Notes: generated by a model from the letters alone, not told the origin. A stretch of DNA of 6,121 bases from Moraxellaceae bacterium (GCA_002401525.1 NVTH01000137.1:3163-9283), one strand, 5' to 3'. Positions 1 to 5,804 are shown, counted from the stretch's first letter. Numbers and translations: made by a program.

Positions 1-144
1 ATAATTTGGCGCCTGAGGGTCGCCTATATCCCATTCATGCCAGTGAGCAGGCAAACCAATATTTCTAAATGCTGCCATTATTCGGTTTCGGGCTTGTGAT
101 AAAGTGCGGTTATCTTTATCACATAACAAATCAACTCTTAACAT
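1..144 (-). CDS. Small thioredoxin-fold-like protein, N-terminal 48 residues (cut by left edge)
   Basis: An open frame starts at an ATG at 144-142 and runs off the left edge after 48 residues. A good Shine-Dalgarno site (AAGGA on the minus strand, 149-153) lies 4-5 bases before it, so the start is well supported. The protein begins MLRVDLLCDKDN and continues to HWHEWDIGDPQAPNY. From memory, this pattern of a beta strand ending in Cys, a helix rich in Ala and Arg, then a GLP..W.EWD..DP..P segment resembles small thioredoxin-like proteins that continue into a GSPTILV-type strand. Those relatives usually have a second cysteine four residues after the first; here residue 12 is Asn and only Cys8 remains, so a redox role is doubtful. 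The family call is inference, because the diagnostic C-terminal half is outside the window. That a gene starts here is more certain than its identity. Confidence 0.6.
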   Translation of the reverse strand, partial: MLRVDLLCDKDNRTLSQARNRIMAAFRNIGLPAHWHEWDIGDPQAPNY

Positions 145-181
145 CGTTTCCTTAATCGACTGGAAATGGTAAACACTTAGT

Positions 182-203
182 GGGCCCAGGAAGAACCAGG
201 CCC
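182..203. other. GC-rich hairpin in leader of the left-edge gene
   Basis: GGGCC at 182-186 can pair with GGCCC at 199-203, with further weak pairing inside. It lies 38-59 bases before the ATG of the left-edge gene and would be in its 5' leader. There is no T-tract on either side, so it does not look like a terminator. Its role is unknown and it may be chance. No convincing -35/-10 pair for that gene was found in 145-290. Confidence 0.3.
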
Positions 204-287
204 TTAAACTATATTGACAATCACTCTTCAGCGCCCTTGGAACAATAGACGGCTTTCATTTTTGCTTACTATTTCATCCGCGCAAAT

Positions 288-320
288 ATTAAATAAAAAG
301 AGCACCTTGCCGAGGTGCCC
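288..320 (-). terminator. Rho-independent terminator after the alpha/beta hydrolase gene
   Basis: GCACCT at 302-307 pairs perfectly with AGGTGC at 313-318 around a 5-base loop. Read on the minus strand, the stem is followed by CTTTTTATTT (300-291), the expected U-rich tail. It lies about 70 bases past the stop codon of the hydrolase gene and before the left-edge gene, so it separates the two transcripts. A run of six T also lies on the plus-strand side (327-332) but 8 bases from the stem, so action in both directions is possible but weaker. Confidence 0.8.
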
Positions 321-387
321 TCACTATTTTTTGTGCACACTGTAATTGCTCAATTGAACAAGGGTTTTTGTTTACCTCTCCTTAAGC

Positions 388-1416
388 TTAGGAGATTTTC
401 CTCTCATCTAACGTCTCTTTTGATTTCCCCTTCGTACGTTTAGCCTTTTTATTACCGGTCGCAACAGTCTGTTCGGCAAGTGCGCGCGCGTATTTAGGCT
501 CCTCTAGGCTGATGAAATGCGTAGTCCCTTCGGTAAGTATAATATTAAAGCCGTCGTGCGCGCGTTCTGCACTGTCAATCATCCCTGCTCGGTCTAATAC
601 ATTATCTATTTGGCCAATTAAAAAGGTCCCTTTTTCTATATTATTATAAATGGAATAATCCGTTTTAGCACTCCAATCGCCCATGCTTCTAAGGTTCTCT
701 AATACCACTTGCTGATTTTTAGCATTAAACCAAAGCCCAGGTAACAACACCTTTTTACGCGCATTGAGGGGTTTAAGCGCCAGCTCCGCATACCAATGAA
801 AAGGGACTTTACTCATTAATCCTAAACTAATTGGAAAAATCCATTCCATAATAGTGGGCAAACTCATCGATCGGCCAAACAGCGCTTTACCCTGAGGAAG
901 CACTGCGGCCTCAAGAATGACCTCGCTTTTACTTAAGGTTGCCGGACTTTGCCTCATGGCATCAAGAACCACTGCGCCGCCTCTGGAATGGCCATGCAAT
1001 TTTACTTTCGAGGTGGTGGCTAGGTTTTCCACTGCCAATCGAAGAGCAAACGCATCGTACTCAATGCTATACGGGAGAAAAGGGTTCGCTTCTGCCCATT
1101 CAGGTTGGATTAGGTCTTTAGTCGAAAAGGGGCAATGATAGCCACTATTAGTGACCAAAATAAGTTCAATATGCGGGTCTTCGTACAGCTCGGTAAAATA
1201 GCGCATATCTTCTACAAAACCGTGAATGCAGATAATACTTTGTTTTGGTTTTTTGGCGGCTTTACGTCGGGCCACATAGGTTTCGCCAACTTGATAGACA
1301 TCACCTTCAAAGGCTTCGAAATTTAAACGCGGACATTCATCTACGAGTAATCGTCGACGATAGCGATACAACAAATAGACAATTACAGCAATAAACAATA
1401 GTAGTTGTGTGTTCAT
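388..1416 (-). CDS. Membrane-anchored alpha/beta hydrolase
   Basis: This 342-residue protein has an N-terminal hydrophobic segment (about residues 4-17) followed by a run of arginines (18-22), which fits a signal anchor with the catalytic domain cytoplasmic by the positive-inside rule. The alpha/beta hydrolase core is clear: an oxyanion-side HG motif in CIHGF (63-67), the nucleophile elbow GHSRGG (142-147, Ser144), an acid candidate at Asp271 or Asp275 in GQIDNVLD, and the likely catalytic His300 in TTHF. All triad members are therefore visible. The C-terminus ends in a lysine-rich tail (about 323-333) beyond the fold. The substrate cannot be read from the sequence; a lipid ester or other carboxylic ester is the usual family guess. 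The start is supported by AAGGATAGGG directly upstream. A terminator follows and the gap upstream is 189 bases, so the gene is probably transcribed alone. Confidence 0.9.
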   Translation of the reverse strand: MNTQLLLFIAVIVYLLYRYRRRLLVDECPRLNFEAFEGDVYQVGETYVARRKAAKKPKQSIICIHGFVEDMRYFTELYEDPHIELILVTNSGYHCPFSTKDLIQPEWAEANPFLPYSIEYDAFALRLAVENLATTSKVKLHGHSRGGAVVLDAMRQSPATLSKSEVILEAAVLPQGKALFGRSMSLPTIMEWIFPISLGLMSKVPFHWYAELALKPLNARKKVLLPGLWFNAKNQQVVLENLRSMGDWSAKTDYSIYNNIEKGTFLIGQIDNVLDRAGMIDSAERAHDGFNIILTEGTTHFISLEEPKYARALAEQTVATGNKKAKRTKGKSKETLDERKIS

Positions 1417-1430
1417 TCCCTATCCTTTTT
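1417..1430 (-). promoter_or_regulatory. Ribosome binding site of the hydrolase gene
   Basis: On the minus strand AAAAAGGATAGGGA lies directly before the ATG, with AAGGA about 6 bases from it. This fixes the start at 1416. Upstream is a run of seven G on the minus strand (1439-1445) and a TATAAG box (1445-1450), but no convincing -35 element accompanies it. Confidence 0.6.
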
Positions 1431-1544
1431 ATTTTTAACCCCCCCTTATAAGCGGTAAGAGCGTCTTAAAAAACTAACTAAAACGAAACACACGCGCTCT
1501 GAAAATTCACTTATAGGCTAGGCAGTTTATTTTTATTTTTTAAG

Positions 1545-1570
1545 AGGCCATACTTCAGTGAGCATGGCCT
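1545..1570. other. Hairpin between the 127-residue gene and the hydrolase gene
   Basis: AGGCCAT (1545-1551) pairs perfectly with ATGGCCT (1564-1570) around a 12-base loop. It lies 36-61 bases after the stop of the 127-residue gene, where a terminator would be expected. However, on the minus strand the stem is followed by CTTAAAAAATAAAA, an A-rich and not a U-rich tail. Only the plus-strand reading gives a weak T-tail (TTTATT). It may work as a weak terminator or RNA-stabilising stem, but the polarity does not suit the genes beside it. Confidence 0.45.
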
Positions 1571-1605
1571 TTATTCGTAACAACTTGAATTTAAATGTTT
1601 TTAAA

Positions 1606-1989
1606 TTATTTAGAGGTAAATTTCGCTAGATCAGCTCGTAAACCTTCAATGGTATTAATTAAAACCACCTCTTTCTCAGCTTTAGCGGCATTAGACATTT
1701 CTAACGCTCGAACACGGGGCTCGAATGTGCTCTGGTCGATGCGATTCTGGGAAATGTAAGTCAGCTTCTGATCCGCCTGAAAGGCGACATCCGCTTGTAG
1801 AGGCTGTATTACCAGATAAAAAGCCGCGCCTCCAGCAACCAGAGCGCCTGTTACAAAAGCAAGGACCACCGAGCCCAAGGAAGCCTTTGACTCCTTGATG
1901 GGCGGTGCGGTGACAAGTTTTGAATCTAACGGCATATTGGCCGCTTTGTCATTGGATGTTTCGAGCGGCATTTGCTCAGCTAAAGCCAT
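1606..1989 (-). CDS. Small one-helix membrane protein, function unknown
   Basis: A 127-residue protein that I do not recognise. Residues 1-38 are polar and lack a signal cleavage pattern. Residues 39-61 form one strongly hydrophobic, Gly/Ala/Val-rich segment (SVVLAFVTGALVAGGAAFYL), and residues 62-127 are charged, Gln/Lys/Glu-rich and likely helical, possibly a short coiled coil. The basic residues before the helix (Lys32, Lys35) suggest an N-in, C-out topology with a periplasmic tail, but the bias is modest. The start is well supported: AAGGGGG lies 5 bases before the ATG. A promoter-like region lies 38-66 bases upstream. The neighbours are an unrelated hydrolase downstream and a long gap upstream, so context gives no function. 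That it is a real gene is likely, from the ribosome binding site and membrane architecture. Confidence 0.75.
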   Translation of the reverse strand: MALAEQMPLETSNDKAANMPLDSKLVTAPPIKESKASLGSVVLAFVTGALVAGGAAFYLVIQPLQADVAFQADQKLTYISQNRIDQSTFEPRVRALEMSNAAKAEKEVVLINTIEGLRADLAKFTSK

Positions 1990-1999
1990 GGGAACCCCC
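1990..1999 (-). promoter_or_regulatory. Strong ribosome binding site of the 127-residue gene
   Basis: On the minus strand AAGGGGG followed by TTCCC precedes the ATG at 1989. Sequence and spacing are near ideal and support this start over internal methionines at residues 7 and 19. Confidence 0.7.
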
Positions 2000-2026
2000 T
2001 TAAAAAATGATTGAATGTCGCTGTGA

Positions 2027-2055
2027 ACAGTAACTATTGTAACTCATCCTGTCAA
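2027..2055 (-). promoter_or_regulatory. Candidate sigma-70 promoter for the 127-residue gene
   Basis: The minus strand carries a perfect -35 box TTGACA (plus-strand 2050-2055). Seventeen bases further is TACTGT (2027-2032), which matches the -10 consensus at only three of six positions. A better -10, TACAAT (2036-2041), is too close to that -35 but lies 15 bases after an upstream TTGATG. A direct repeat GTAACT occurs at 2030-2035 and 2039-2044, inside the promoter, and could be a regulator site. The position 38-66 bases before the ATG is sensible. Confidence 0.4.
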
Positions 2056-2087
2056 ACATCAACGCCGTATTACTGGCATGAAAAAGT

Positions 2088-2138
2088 AGCTTTAACGCCT
2101 CAAATTAGCGTTAAAGATTTTATATAATCCTAGCGTTA
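2088..2138 (+). promoter_or_regulatory. Operator-like inverted repeat with consensus -10 box
   Basis: CTTTAACGC (2090-2098) and GCGTTAAAG (2108-2116) form a perfect 9-base inverted repeat with a 9-base spacer. A perfect -10 box TATAAT follows at 2123-2128. The 8-mer TAGCGTTA recurs at 2106-2113 and 2131-2138, so three GCGTTA half-sites surround the -10 box. No good -35 box is found 16-18 bases upstream; that position falls in the inverted repeat, which would fit an activated or repressed promoter. It would drive plus-strand transcription into the 35-codon frame at 2168. Minus-strand -10-like sequences also exist here, so the direction is inferred. Confidence 0.45.
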
Positions 2139-2167
2139 GTAAGCAGACTCTAGCCTAGAGGAATTCC

Positions 2168-2275
2168 ATGTTTAATAGCGACGCAACATCAGCAGCCAGC
2201 ACACTGATTACAGCGGCAGGTAACAAAATAACGCCGAAACACGACGCAAGGAGCGAACCAGAGCGCAACGAGTAG
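2168..2275 (+). CDS. Possible 35-residue small protein
   Basis: An ATG at 2168 opens a frame of 35 codons ending in TAG, giving MFNSDATSAASTLITAAGNK followed by a charged tail ending EPERNE. GAGG lies 8 bases before the ATG and the TATAAT box at 2123 lies 40 bases upstream, so expression signals are in order. The peptide is polar with no membrane segment and matches nothing I know. A frame of this length is common by chance, so the support comes only from the upstream signals. It could instead be the remnant of a longer gene, or the transcript could act as RNA. Confidence 0.28.
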   Translation: MFNSDATSAASTLITAAGNKITPKHDARSEPERNE

Positions 2276-2280
2276 CTCTG
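2259..2280. other. Stem-loop near the end of the small plus-strand frame
   Basis: CAGAGC (2259-2264) pairs with GCTCTG (2275-2280) around a 10-base loop, overlapping the stop codon of the 35-codon frame. No T-tract follows on either strand. It is also about 65 bases past the stop of the HAD-UbiA gene on the minus strand, so it might mark the 3' end of that message, but it is not a canonical terminator. Confidence 0.3.
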
Positions 2281-2344
2281 AAGATAGGCCAAAAGACCAA
2301 TTACCGCATTTCCACGGGGTAGTATGAAACGAAAAATTCAAGTT

Positions 2345-3784
2345 CTAAGTCGCAAGGATCACGACAACAACCATCAAAAGCACAGTGAGCTGACTCACTC
2401 TATCTTTTATCGCAAAAATCACTGGATCTTCCAACATCTCACCTCGGTGTGCTTTTAGCCAAACCCGGCTGATCCAAAGCAACATGATGGGGCATTGAAG
2501 CCAAATCAACTGAGGTGTTTTATAGAGCAGCTCTGCCGTTTCACCATTGATGTAGAGCGCCAACACCAACACCGCAACGTAACCACTTGCTGTCCCTAGA
2601 GACGAAAGAATCGAAAGGTCTTCAACTCGATACCCCCTTCCTCTTGCCAGGCATTTGCCTTCTTTTTGTAAACTACTTAGCTCAGCATACCTTTTCACCA
2701 TCGCTAAACTTAAAAATATAAATAAAGCAAAGGTGAGAAGCCAATAGGACGGCTCGATGCTCACCGCCGCACCGCCCGCGCCTAAGCGAACGGTATACAA
2801 CCCTGCCAACACCATCACATCCACCAACACGATTTTTTTCAAATAAAAGGTATAAGACAGAGTAACGGCATAATAAACAAACAGTACCAAGATAAATTCA
2901 ATGGGGAGAAAATAGCACAATGCGAAGGACGCAGAAAGTAGTAGCAGCACTGAAATCAACGCACTCGAAATAGAAAAATCACCGCACGCAATAGGCCTAT
3001 TGTGTTTCACTTTATGATTACGATCGTCATTTAAATCAATTAAATCATTAATCAAATACACGCACGAAGCACTAAAACTAAACGCAAAAAAAGCGATCAG
3101 CGCTTGTAATACTAAATCGGGGTTTGACAACTGGTGTGCAGCGCCCAAGGGCACAAAAATCAAAAGATTTTTCATCCATTGATGGACACGAATGGCTTTA
3201 AAAAAGGTTCTCACAGAAGGTTTACGATTATTAAACACCGTTTCTAAGGTGGAAACTTTTCTAGCCTTGCGCTCAAGAGAAGCAGGCGCATTCACTAAAA
3301 TGGCTTTGCGGGCATTTTGCCAGACAGCCAAATCTGAACTCGAATCCCCCGCGTAATCAAATTTCTTATCCCCAAATACTTTTACCAATTTGGTTGATTT
3401 ATAGAGCCCTTTTAAATTCACGCTAAGAGTCGTGCCATAGACCTCGCTGAACACCCCTAAATGGTTTGCAACTGCGATTGCTAAGCGTTGCTCTGACCCT
3501 GTTGCCAATACAATTTTTCGGCCCTTTTTCTTTTGATCTAATAAATATTTTAATAGCTGTAAATTATAGGGCAACGCCGCAACATCCACGCTAACTCTAT
3601 TTGCAATCTGAATCTTTAAATTCGAGCGTCCTTTAATGAGCCAGAAAATCGCCATAAAAATATACAGAGGCCTTTTTTTAATCAATACAAAAAACGATTC
3701 CTGCAACAAATCTGTTTTTAATAAGGTGCCATCAAGATCCACCACTAAGGGAGGAATCAAGTCTGCGTCCAATGCTTTTTCCAT
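2345..3784 (-). CDS. HAD phosphatase-UbiA prenyltransferase fusion (phosphoribosyl/polyprenyl-phosphate type)
   Basis: A 479-residue two-domain protein. The N-terminal HAD phosphatase part (about 10-180) has motif I VVDLDGTLL with Asp16 and Asp18, motif II ATGS (94-97), and motif IV YAGDSSSD (Asp147, Asp151), so catalytic residues are present. A hydrophobic stretch (39-51) lies in the cap region. The C-terminal part (about 190-479) is a UbiA-type membrane prenyltransferase with eight to nine hydrophobic segments. It has the first Asp-rich motif as NDLIDLNDDRNHKVKHNRP (246-264), a second conserved block YTFYLKKIVLVDV (311-323, Asp322), and a C-terminal EDP..F..KDR segment (452-462). This signature is that of decaprenyl-phosphate phosphoribosyltransferases (Rv3806c type), which join a phosphoribosyl group to a polyprenyl phosphate; the HAD part could remove the 5-phosphate from the product. 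The exact lipid and sugar are inferred. The ATG has only a distant AAAGG (3796-3800). The flippase-like gene lies 111 bases upstream on the same strand. Confidence 0.88.
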   Translation of the reverse strand: MEKALDADLIPPLVVDLDGTLLKTDLLQESFFVLIKKRPLYIFMAIFWLIKGRSNLKIQIANRVSVDVAALPYNLQLLKYLLDQKKKGRKIVLATGSEQRLAIAVANHLGVFSEVYGTTLSVNLKGLYKSTKLVKVFGDKKFDYAGDSSSDLAVWQNARKAILVNAPASLERKARKVSTLETVFNNRKPSVRTFFKAIRVHQWMKNLLIFVPLGAAHQLSNPDLVLQALIAFFAFSFSASCVYLINDLIDLNDDRNHKVKHNRPIACGDFSISSALISVLLLLSASFALCYFLPIEFILVLFVYYAVTLSYTFYLKKIVLVDVMVLAGLYTVRLGAGGAAVSIEPSYWLLTFALFIFLSLAMVKRYAELSSLQKEGKCLARGRGYRVEDLSILSSLGTASGYVAVLVLALYINGETAELLYKTPQLIWLQCPIMLLWISRVWLKAHRGEMLEDPVIFAIKDRVSQLTVLLMVVVVILAT

Positions 3785-3895
3785 TCTTATCGGTGCCTTT
3801 CGTTGATATTCAAGCTTGTCAAATCAAACTCAAACCATTTGATTTCCCTACTTTCCATACCTTCTTCACTTAATTTATTGCCTAGGCCACTAAAT

Positions 3896-4759
3896 TCATT
3901 GCTCAGCCCTCGCACACCTCATCGTCGATTCTTCGACCAATAACGAAGTGGGGAGCCGCCCTAAAGAAGCCATTGCAATTAATCCGACAAATACCGCAAA
4001 CCATAACGTTGCCACTCGGCATACGAGTGTTGCAACCAATGCGTCCGAACTACTGGCACCCATCGTCATCAACATCAACCCCATCACCGCCTCAGTTCCC
4101 CCCAATCCCCCGGGGATAAAAGTCAGCGCTCCAAGAAGCACCGCAATGCTGTAGATACTAATCGCGACTAAAGGATCTATATCAAGCGCTAACGCATCAC
4201 TAATAAAATACAAAGCCAAACCCTCCGCGCCCCAGGCAAAAACCCCAATAACTCCTCCGACCAGCAACATTTTATTTCCTAGCAGGCTTGACGAGCTAAC
4301 CAATATTTTGGCTAGTTTATTAACAAAAACACACACTAGTCTCGGCCTGAAATCGACTCCTTGAATTCTTTCCCAAATACTATTGGTCCGCAGCAACACG
4401 AATAGCAATAACAAACCTGGTGCTATTGCAAGGGTAAGCGTTTGATATTGAGTAAAGATTAACCCGCAAAGTAGAGAGAGAAGTAACATTGAGATTAAGT
4501 CAATAAACCGCTCAACAAAAAAAGCACTCACACTATTTTTATATTGAATCCCTAATTTAACCAGATACAAAGATCGCACTAACTCCCCGGACTTCCCAGG
4601 CGTAGTAGTGAGAGCAAAGCCAGCAAGGTATATTTTTAAATGCGTCACGAAAGGGATCACTACGCTAGGTTGTAATTTATTAATATAAATTTTCCAGCGT
4701 ATAAATCGCATAACATAATTGAGCAGCGAGAGCCCTAAAATAAGCAACCAAAGACTCAA
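3896..4759 (-). CDS. Flippase-like membrane protein, LPG-synthase TM domain family (YbhN/AglD type)
   Basis: A 287-residue, mostly hydrophobic protein with about seven membrane segments. Family blocks are clear: SLLNYVMRFIRWKIY (11-25), TTTPGKSGELVRSLYL (51-66), FFVERFIDL (80-88), GGLGGTEA (217-224) and CRVATLW (247-253). The family (Pfam LPG_synthase_TM, formerly UPF0104) includes membrane proteins tied to handling lipid-linked substrates. Beside a polyprenyl-phosphate sugar enzyme, a role in flipping or delivering that lipid is a reasonable inference. The first possible start is a TTG at 4759, because an in-frame TAA lies three codons upstream; no good ribosome binding site precedes it, and the next candidate is the ATG of Met17. 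Relatives usually have an extra first helix and loop of about 40 residues before this point, so the gene looks shortened at its 5' end. The C-terminal side is complete. It probably forms an operon with the fusion gene downstream. Confidence 0.8.
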   Translation of the reverse strand: MSLWLLILGLSLLNYVMRFIRWKIYINKLQPSVVIPFVTHLKIYLAGFALTTTPGKSGELVRSLYLVKLGIQYKNSVSAFFVERFIDLISMLLLSLLCGLIFTQYQTLTLAIAPGLLLLFVLLRTNSIWERIQGVDFRPRLVCVFVNKLAKILVSSSSLLGNKMLLVGGVIGVFAWGAEGLALYFISDALALDIDPLVAISIYSIAVLLGALTFIPGGLGGTEAVMGLMLMTMGASSSDALVATLVCRVATLWFAVFVGLIAMASLGRLPTSLLVEESTMRCARAEQ

Positions 4760-4786
4760 GGGGAGTGCTTAGGCCCTCTCTTTGAT

Positions 4787-5215
4787 GTGAGCGTGACTAT
4801 CATCAATGGCAGTCTGCAGAGAGATCAGTTGCTTGCTGTGGCTAAAGTCGTTAATGAGTATTTCGAAACACGCTTTCGAATTTGGGATTATCGTGCGGTA
4901 GATATGTCTGGCCTAAGTGAGGAGGACATTAAATACATTGCCGAATCAGTTGCGGAATTTAAGAAAGTTTCCTTGCCAGGATCACATAGAGAGAGTGTTC
5001 TATTTTACGTGATGGGAGATACCTCAAAACATCCCCTAATGAGAATGTACCAGAGCATGAGTGAGATCAACAGATCTCCAACAGACATGTACACAGTACG
5101 TTCCATTGATGATACCCTTTCTAAAATTGAGTCGCTGAAATTGGACTTTCAGTCCTTCCTAGCCTTACACACTTTGCGAAAACCTGCGGCAGCAAAGGGT
5201 ATCATGACATCATAG
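4787..5215 (+). CDS. Small STAS/SpoIIAA-like cytoplasmic protein
   Basis: A 142-residue soluble protein without membrane segments. The order GSLQRDQLL (8-16), RFRIWDYRAVDMSGLSEEDI (29-48), a helix, SVLFYVMGDTSKHPLMRMYQ (69-88) and TVRSIDDTLSKI (103-114) matches, from memory, a family of small STAS/SpoIIAA-like proteins in which a strand ends in WDxR and a later strand is followed by a ..RMY.. helix. Their role is mostly unknown. The assigned start is a GTG at 4787 with another GTG at 4793. Neither has a good ribosome binding site, and the frame stays open upstream to 4739. The usual first strand of roughly ten residues appears absent, so the start is uncertain or the 5' end has been lost. The 3' end overlaps the regulator gene by 67 bases on the opposite strand; the last 23 residues come from this overlap and lie beyond the recognisable domain. 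Confidence 0.65.
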   Translation: MSVTIINGSLQRDQLLAVAKVVNEYFETRFRIWDYRAVDMSGLSEEDIKYIAESVAEFKKVSLPGSHRESVLFYVMGDTSKHPLMRMYQSMSEINRSPTDMYTVRSIDDTLSKIESLKLDFQSFLALHTLRKPAAAKGIMTS

Positions 5216-5802
5216 GCGGCTCTAAAATCCGAAGAGCGACATGCACCCTTGGACAATTTGTCAATACGGCCTGTCTGGGCTAGCGTGAGGGTGAGTGCGC
5301 CGGACAGATTGTGGTAACACCAGTAAATATCTTCATGCTTAGCATTAGGAAGTGCTTTACGTAGTGCCGCAATAAACTCATTCACCAATTCATCAAAAAT
5401 TTTCGACATCATTAATGCGCCCCAATGTGGAGAGTTATTAACATAGGCAATTAGGGCTAAGTAATTCTTCCATCCTTCGTCGCCTGATTCCTGGGCAATT
5501 TCCAGGGGGCGGAGAAATGCTTCGATGACCTGCTCAACACTTGGTCCTTTTTTATTGGCATTGTCTTGTGCTAGGCGCAATGCGCTTAAGCGGGATGCGT
5601 TTAGTAGCTCAGCACGTCGTTCAAAAACTGCGTTAAACAGATCCAGTTTCTTGCCGAAATGATAGCTTGCCAAAGCCACATCAACATTTGCACCACTGGC
5701 AATTTGTCTTAGTGTGACGCCGTCATAACCTCTCTGTGCAAAAAGTTCTTCAGCAATATTGAGAATGCGATTTCGTTTACTAATGGTATCGGCTTTTGTC
5801 AT
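5149..5802 (-). CDS. TetR/AcrR-family transcriptional regulator, PsrA-like
   Basis: A 217-residue DNA-binding regulator. The N-terminal TetR domain is complete: helix 1 ILNIAEELFAQRGYDGVTLR (13-32), then the helix-turn-helix IASGANVDVALASYHFGKK (34-52) with the family YHF signature at 47-49. The C-terminal ligand domain has YWCYHNLSGALTL (160-172) and MIPFAAAGFRK (200-210), which line up by eye with the C-terminal domain of PsrA, a fatty-acid-responsive repressor of Pseudomonas. A fatty acyl or similar hydrophobic ligand is therefore possible, but not shown. Only a weak AAGA lies before the ATG at 5802; the start is accepted because it places the helix-turn-helix at the usual distance from the N-terminus. 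The gene is divergent from a sodium:solute symporter, and the shared gap carries a palindrome between the regulator's start and the overlapping -10 boxes, so it probably controls itself and the transporter. Confidence 0.88.
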   Translation of the reverse strand: MTKADTISKRNRILNIAEELFAQRGYDGVTLRQIASGANVDVALASYHFGKKLDLFNAVFERRAELLNASRLSALRLAQDNANKKGPSVEQVIEAFLRPLEIAQESGDEGWKNYLALIAYVNNSPHWGALMMSKIFDELVNEFIAALRKALPNAKHEDIYWCYHNLSGALTLTLAQTGRIDKLSKGACRSSDFRAAYDVMIPFAAAGFRKVCKARKD

Positions 5803-5804
5803 AT

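Larger units (their letters stand above)
1990..2344. other. 355-base intergenic region
   Basis: This gap lies between the 127-residue gene and the HAD-UbiA gene, both on the minus strand. It holds, from left to right, the ribosome binding site and candidate promoter of the 127-residue gene, the GCGTTA operator-like block, the 35-codon plus-strand frame and a stem-loop. From 2281 to 2344 nothing clear was seen, and no T-tailed terminator for the HAD-UbiA gene was found. Confidence 0.6.

Noticed and set aside
346..361. Imperfect palindrome TTGCTCAATTGAACAA
   Set aside because: It lies between the hydrolase stop and its clear terminator, with one mismatch pair and no T-tail. It is probably chance in AT-rich sequence.
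917..1326. Three plus-strand open frames of 60-73 codons
   Set aside because: They lie antisense within the alpha/beta hydrolase gene, have no family features, and overlap its catalytic Ser and HG regions. They are shadows of that gene.
2023..2032. LexA-like CTGTGAACAG near the 127-residue gene promoter
   Set aside because: A LexA site needs CTGT and ACAG separated by eight bases; here they are two bases apart.
2333..2458. Plus-strand frame starting MKRKIQVL near the end of the HAD-UbiA gene
   Set aside because: There is no Shine-Dalgarno site and most of it is antisense to the conserved C-terminal segment of the HAD-UbiA gene.
3808..3825. Perfect minus-strand -35-like TTGACA between the flippase-like and HAD-UbiA genes
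   Set aside because: No acceptable -10 box lies 16-18 bases downstream, so an internal promoter is not supported.
3948..4154. Plus-strand open frame of 68 codons
   Set aside because: It is antisense to the conserved GGLGGTEA region of the flippase-like gene, has low-complexity composition and no support of its own.
4862..4880. Perfect inverted repeat TTCGAAA-N5-TTTCGAA
   Set aside because: It lies inside the STAS-like coding region and encodes the FETRF part of a conserved stretch. No promoter or terminator features go with it, so it is most simply coding chance.
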